Of a stretch of DNA of 64,000 nucleotides, positions 61,383 to 64,000 are shown piece after piece. This DNA comes from an uncultured Microbacterium sp. Lineage in GTDB: Bacteria; Actinomycetota; Actinomycetes; Actinomycetales; Microbacteriaceae. Below the pieces are notes generated by a model that was given only the letters and a program-made list of their open reading frames with translations, did no database searches and was not told the DNA's origin. Within the stretch, counting starts at the first letter, position 1. Every line of letters begins with the position of its first letter. Where the stretch lies: the NCBI RefSeq assembly GCF_937927635.1, contig NZ_CALBRW010000016.1:1-64000 (forward strand), in the 5' to 3' direction. A program made the position numbers and the translations under genes.

Positions 61383-63163
61383 GAGGTGCCCTTCTCAGTC
61401 AGGTCGAGGTGTGGTCGTACGGATGCCTGCGGCGTGTCGGCGGCGGATGCGGGCCGGCTCGCCGGGGAGCGTCCGTGATCCATCACGGGATCCACGACGC
61501 GGAAGCGGATGCGCACGCCGGGCGGCAGCTGGCCCGCAAGGTCCAGGCAGCGATCGGTGAGCGCGCCGATGATCGGGTATCCGCCGGTGAGCGGGTGGTC
61601 GGGCAGGAACAGCACGGGCTGCCCGTCCGCCGGCACCTGGATGGCGCCGGTGACCGCGCCCTCGCTGGGCAGCTCACCGCCCGTCGCGCGCTCCAGCGGC
61701 ACGTCGCCGTGCAGCCGGATCCCGACGCGATCGGAGCGCGGCGTGACTGTCCATTCCTGGGCGGTGAGGGTCTGCAGAGCGGATGCCGTGAACCAGTCGT
61801 CGCGCGGGCCGAGAGTGATCTCGAGCTCGACCTGATCACCGGATGCCGGCAGCGCGCGTGGCTGCGGATGCGGGTCGACCGCATGCGGGGCACCCATACC
61901 CATTTCGACGACGTCGCCCGCCTTCAGCGGTGCGGGTCCGAGACCGGCAAGGGTGTCGGATGCCGTGCTGCCGAGCGCCTCGTGCGCCCGGATGCCCCCG
62001 CGCACCGCGATGACGTACCGCAGCCCGTGGGTGGGATGCCCGAGCGCGAGCTCATCCCCGTCGACGACCGCGAACGGGGTCCCGTGCGCAAGCGTGCGGG
62101 TGCGCCCCGCGGCATCCGTCAGTACGAGCTCGCCGACCGCGCCGGCGACTGCTGCGACACCGTCGCCACGGAAACGCAGCACGCATCCGCCGACACTCTC
62201 CAGAACAGCCGCTCCGGCCGGATTCCCGACTGCCCTGTTCGCGTCGCGCAGCGCCGTGCGGTCCGCGACCCCTGACGCCGAGACGCCCAGCGCCGCATGC
62301 CCGGACCGCCCCAGATCCTGCACCAGCAACTGCAGCGAAGGCCGGACGACCTCCACGGTTCCGAGCGCAGCGACGGATCCCACCCCCGCAGCGGAACCGG
62401 ATCCCGTCCCCGCCCGGTGACCCGCCCCATCGAGCGCAACGACGGCATCCCCCGGGCGAGCTGGCATCGGGTCTGGCGGGAGCGCGACGGAGGAGCGCGG
62501 GGGCATGTCTCGACCGGGGGATGCCGTCGCGGAGCGGACCGCCCCACCCCGAACCGAAGCAGGTGCACGAACGAAACGCACCAGGGTCCCCGGCGACATC
62601 AGCGCCGGCGGGTCCCTCTCGATGTCCCACATCACGGCATCCGTCCGCCCGATCAGCTGCCAGCCGCCCGGGCTCTCCCGCGGGTACACGCCCGTGAAGT
62701 GCCCGGCGAGCCCCACCGACCCCGCGGGCACGCGGGTGCGCGGCGACGACCGACGCGGCACGTCGAACAGCGAGTCGCTGCCGACCGTGTAGCCGAATCC
62801 GGGGGCGAAGCCCGAGAAGGCGACCTGCCACTCCGCCGCCAGGTGCCTGTTCACGACCTCTTCGGCTGAGACGCCCAGCAGGGTCGCGACCTCGTCGAGG
62901 TCCTCGCCGTCGTACTGCACGGGGATGCTGACCTCGCGCGTGTGGCGCACGTGCGCGGCATCCACCGGCGTCGCCTCCACCACCGCAGCGAGCTCCGCGG
63001 CGGACACGCGCAGCGGGTCGAAGCGCACCAGTACGGTGCGGGCACCGGGGATCCGCTCGACCACCCCATGGATGCCGTCCCAGGCGAGGTTCAGGCGCAT
63101 GGCCTCGTCGAGGTCTGCCGCCTCGACGAGCAGTGCGCGATCGGATGCCGTGAGGATGCGCAT
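61379..63163 (-). CDS. pxpBC: 5-oxoprolinase PxpB-PxpC fusion
   Basis: 594 residues. The N-terminal ~220 residues are PxpB/KipI (EVSIPVQYDGEDLDEVA, VAFSGFAPGFGYTVG, ESPGGWQLIGRTDAVMWD). The C-terminal ~310 are PxpC/KipA (VEVVRPSLQLLVQDLGRSGHAALGVSASGVADRTALRDANRAVGNP, GLRYVIAVRGGIR, PSDRVGIRLHG-like segment). The two are usually separate genes. The linker between them contains the 84-bp inverted-repeat element (62443-62526). With PxpA it hydrolyses 5-oxo-L-proline using ATP. ATG 63163 shares its last base region with the upstream stop (TGATG). Confidence 0.92.
   Translation of the reverse strand: MRILTASDRALLVEAADLDEAMRLNLAWDGIHGVVERIPGARTVLVRFDPLRVSAAELAAVVEATPVDAAHVRHTREVSIPVQYDGEDLDEVATLLGVSAEEVVNRHLAAEWQVAFSGFAPGFGYTVGSDSLFDVPRRSSPRTRVPAGSVGLAGHFTGVYPRESPGGWQLIGRTDAVMWDIERDPPALMSPGTLVRFVRAPASVRGGAVRSATASPGRDMPPRSSVALPPDPMPARPGDAVVALDGAGHRAGTGSGSAAGVGSVAALGTVEVVRPSLQLLVQDLGRSGHAALGVSASGVADRTALRDANRAVGNPAGAAVLESVGGCVLRFRGDGVAAVAGAVGELVLTDAAGRTRTLAHGTPFAVVDGDELALGHPTHGLRYVIAVRGGIRAHEALGSTASDTLAGLGPAPLKAGDVVEMGMGAPHAVDPHPQPRALPASGDQVELEITLGPRDDWFTASALQTLTAQEWTVTPRSDRVGIRLHGDVPLERATGGELPSEGAVTGAIQVPADGQPVLFLPDHPLTGGYPIIGALTDRCLDLAGQLPPGVRIRFRVVDPVMDHGRSPASRPASAADTPQASVRPHLDLTEKGTS
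62443..62526 (-). repeat. 84-bp terminal-inverted-repeat element, copy 2, in frame within pxpBC
   Basis: Same element as 11554-11637, read in the same sense relative to its host gene; one of 84 bases differs (in the second inverted repeat). Encodes the same 28 residues (beginning ASPGRDMPPRSS). It sits exactly between the PxpB and PxpC domains. Confidence 0.9.
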
Positions 63164-63963
63164 CAGACGATGTATTCCGCGTCGGGAACGTCGGTGATGA
63201 ACATGTAGCCGGGGGAATGCGTCACGGCGAACGGCGGCTTGGATGCCATGATCGCGGCCTGCGGGGTGACGCCGCACGCCCAGAAGACGGGGATCTCGCC
63301 GTCGCGCACCTCGGGCGCATCGCCGAAATCGGGCGCATTCAGATCGAGGATCCCCAGCGACGCGGGATCGCCGATGTGCACGGGGGCGCCGTGCACGGCG
63401 GGCGTGCGGCCGGAGATCTGCACGGCGTCCGCGACCCGGGATGCCGGGATCGGCCGCATCGAGACGACCATCTCCCCGCTCAGCCGCCCAGCCGGGGCGC
63501 ACGCGACGTTCGTGCGGTACATGGGCACGTTGCGGCCGAGCTCCTGGTGGCGGATGGGGATGCTTGCCTCGACGAGCCCGGTCTCGAAGGTGAAGCTGCA
63601 GCCGATGAGGAAGGCGACCAGGTCGGGATGCTCATCCCAGGCGGCCGTGGCGTCGGTCACCTCCTCGGTGAGGATGCCGTCGCGCCAGATGCGGTACTGG
63701 CCGATGTCGGTGCGGATGTCGCTGCCGGGCGCCAGCGCGGATTCAACCTGGCCCTGCTCGATGACCTCGAGCACCGGGCACGGCTTCGGGTTGCGCTGGG
63801 CGAACAGCAGGGTCTCGAACGCCCAGTCGGCAGGGACGGCGATGAGGTTGGCCTGCGTGAGCCCGGCGGCCACGCCGCTGGTGGGTTCGGCCAGGCCCTC
63901 GCGGTAGGCGCGCCGCGCGGCACGGGCGGCGGCCAGCTGGTCGGCGGTGGCGAGCACGGACAT
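63163..63963 (-). CDS. Putative hydro-lyase / D-glutamate cyclase family (DUF1445)
   Basis: 266 residues. Hallmarks: ANLIAVPADWAFETLLFAQRNPKPCPVLEVIEQG, DIRTDIGQYRIWRDG, AFLIGCSFTFETGL, VPMYRTNVACAPAGRLSGEMVVSMRPIPAS, FWACGVTPQAAIMASKPPFAVTHSPGYMFITDV. The mammalian homologue DGLUCY converts D-glutamate and 5-oxo-D-proline. Sitting between pxpA and pxpBC, it probably handles the D-isomer or interconverts 5-oxoproline. ATG start one base after the pxpA-like stop. Confidence 0.9.
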   Translation of the reverse strand: MSVLATADQLAAARAARRAYREGLAEPTSGVAAGLTQANLIAVPADWAFETLLFAQRNPKPCPVLEVIEQGQVESALAPGSDIRTDIGQYRIWRDGILTEEVTDATAAWDEHPDLVAFLIGCSFTFETGLVEASIPIRHQELGRNVPMYRTNVACAPAGRLSGEMVVSMRPIPASRVADAVQISGRTPAVHGAPVHIGDPASLGILDLNAPDFGDAPEVRDGEIPVFWACGVTPQAAIMASKPPFAVTHSPGYMFITDVPDAEYIV

Positions 63964-63964
63964 G

Positions 63965-64000
63965 TCAGGCTCCCCGGCCGGCGAACGGAGCGATCGTGAT
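63965..64000 (-). CDS. C-terminal end of a probable PxpA (LamB/YcsF) protein, partial
   Basis: Eleven residues ITIAPFAGRGA and a stop, immediately before the hydro-lyase gene on the minus strand. LamB/YcsF proteins end in a similar xIxIxPF tail and are the third subunit of 5-oxoprolinase, so PxpA is expected here. The identification rests on context. Confidence 0.4.
   Translation of the reverse strand: MTIAPFAGRGA

Overview
The window is high-GC DNA (roughly 70%) with the gene content and style of a Microbacteriaceae actinobacterium, most likely Microbacterium or a close relative. Evidence: a DUF3073 gene beside purF/purM, a MetNIQ importer, a fused ECF transporter, a Rv2578c-type radical SAM protein, many GTG starts, starts placed 6-8 bases after a TANNNT box, and heavy use of the word GGATGCC/GGCATCC. 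It is chromosomal and mostly metabolic, transport and regulatory. I see no rRNA, tRNA, CRISPR, transposase or phage gene, and no gene-free stretch above 300 bases.

Layout. 1-2283: start of a probable type VII secretion toxin, a shortened wall/secretion-locus protein, 3-methyladenine glycosylase and a cupin. 2409-6991: acyl-CoA oxidase and metNIQ methionine importer. 7086-9881: OsmC protein, RecQ helicase, small acetyltransferase. 10057-13973: ECF-type transporter (S component, then one polypeptide with two ATPases and the T subunit) plus a short siderophore-interacting reductase, with a possible DtxR/IdeR iron box: an iron or heme/siderophore uptake unit. 13984-14555: MazF-type toxin and antitoxin. 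14717-20840: oligopeptide ABC transporter. 21069-24718: acyl-CoA dehydrogenase, D,D-carboxypeptidase, radical SAM protein, small membrane protein. 24830-28237: DEAD-box RNA helicase with a long RD/RG-rich N-terminus, aldose epimerase. 28304-32327: L-lactate module (lldD, lldP and divergent lldR), compositionally different and probably acquired. 32350-36439: RND exporter and two fluoride-channel subunits. 36546-41097: membrane protein, a flavin amine oxidase whose domain order looks circularly permuted, a TipA-like MerR regulator with a textbook 19-bp-spacer promoter, and DUF4097/PadR. 41298-52174: universal stress protein, DUF3073, MOSC, MFS, purF, purM, small conserved genes, YceI, SCP, Nudix, purD. 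52267-59418: acetyltransferase, DHA2 exporter with PadR repressor, unknown lipoprotein, purC, uracil/xanthine permease. 59667-64000: 5-oxoproline module (pxpA end, D-glutamate-cyclase-like hydro-lyase, PxpB-PxpC fusion, biotin carboxylase-BCCP).

The purine genes purF, purM, purD and purC with the NCS2 permease form a dispersed de novo/salvage cluster. Several neighbours are translationally coupled by ATGA/GTGA overlaps (cupin-tag, metN-metI, oppB-oppC, purF-MFS, crcB pair, DUF4097-PadR, antitoxin-mazF, pxpBC-biotin carboxylase).

The most striking feature is an 84-bp element with 18-bp terminal inverted repeats. It is present twice with one difference (11554-11637 and 62443-62526). Both copies are read in frame inside two unrelated proteins, exactly at the linker joining fused domains. 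A second short repeat (core CCCTGAGCCTGTCG) occurs in intergenic DNA and once inside an MFS gene. At least six intergenic sites carry long multi-arm palindromes, some of them in recognisable families (14620/49569; 24742/50050). Together they suggest an active population of small non-autonomous palindromic elements that terminate transcripts between genes and make linkers within genes.
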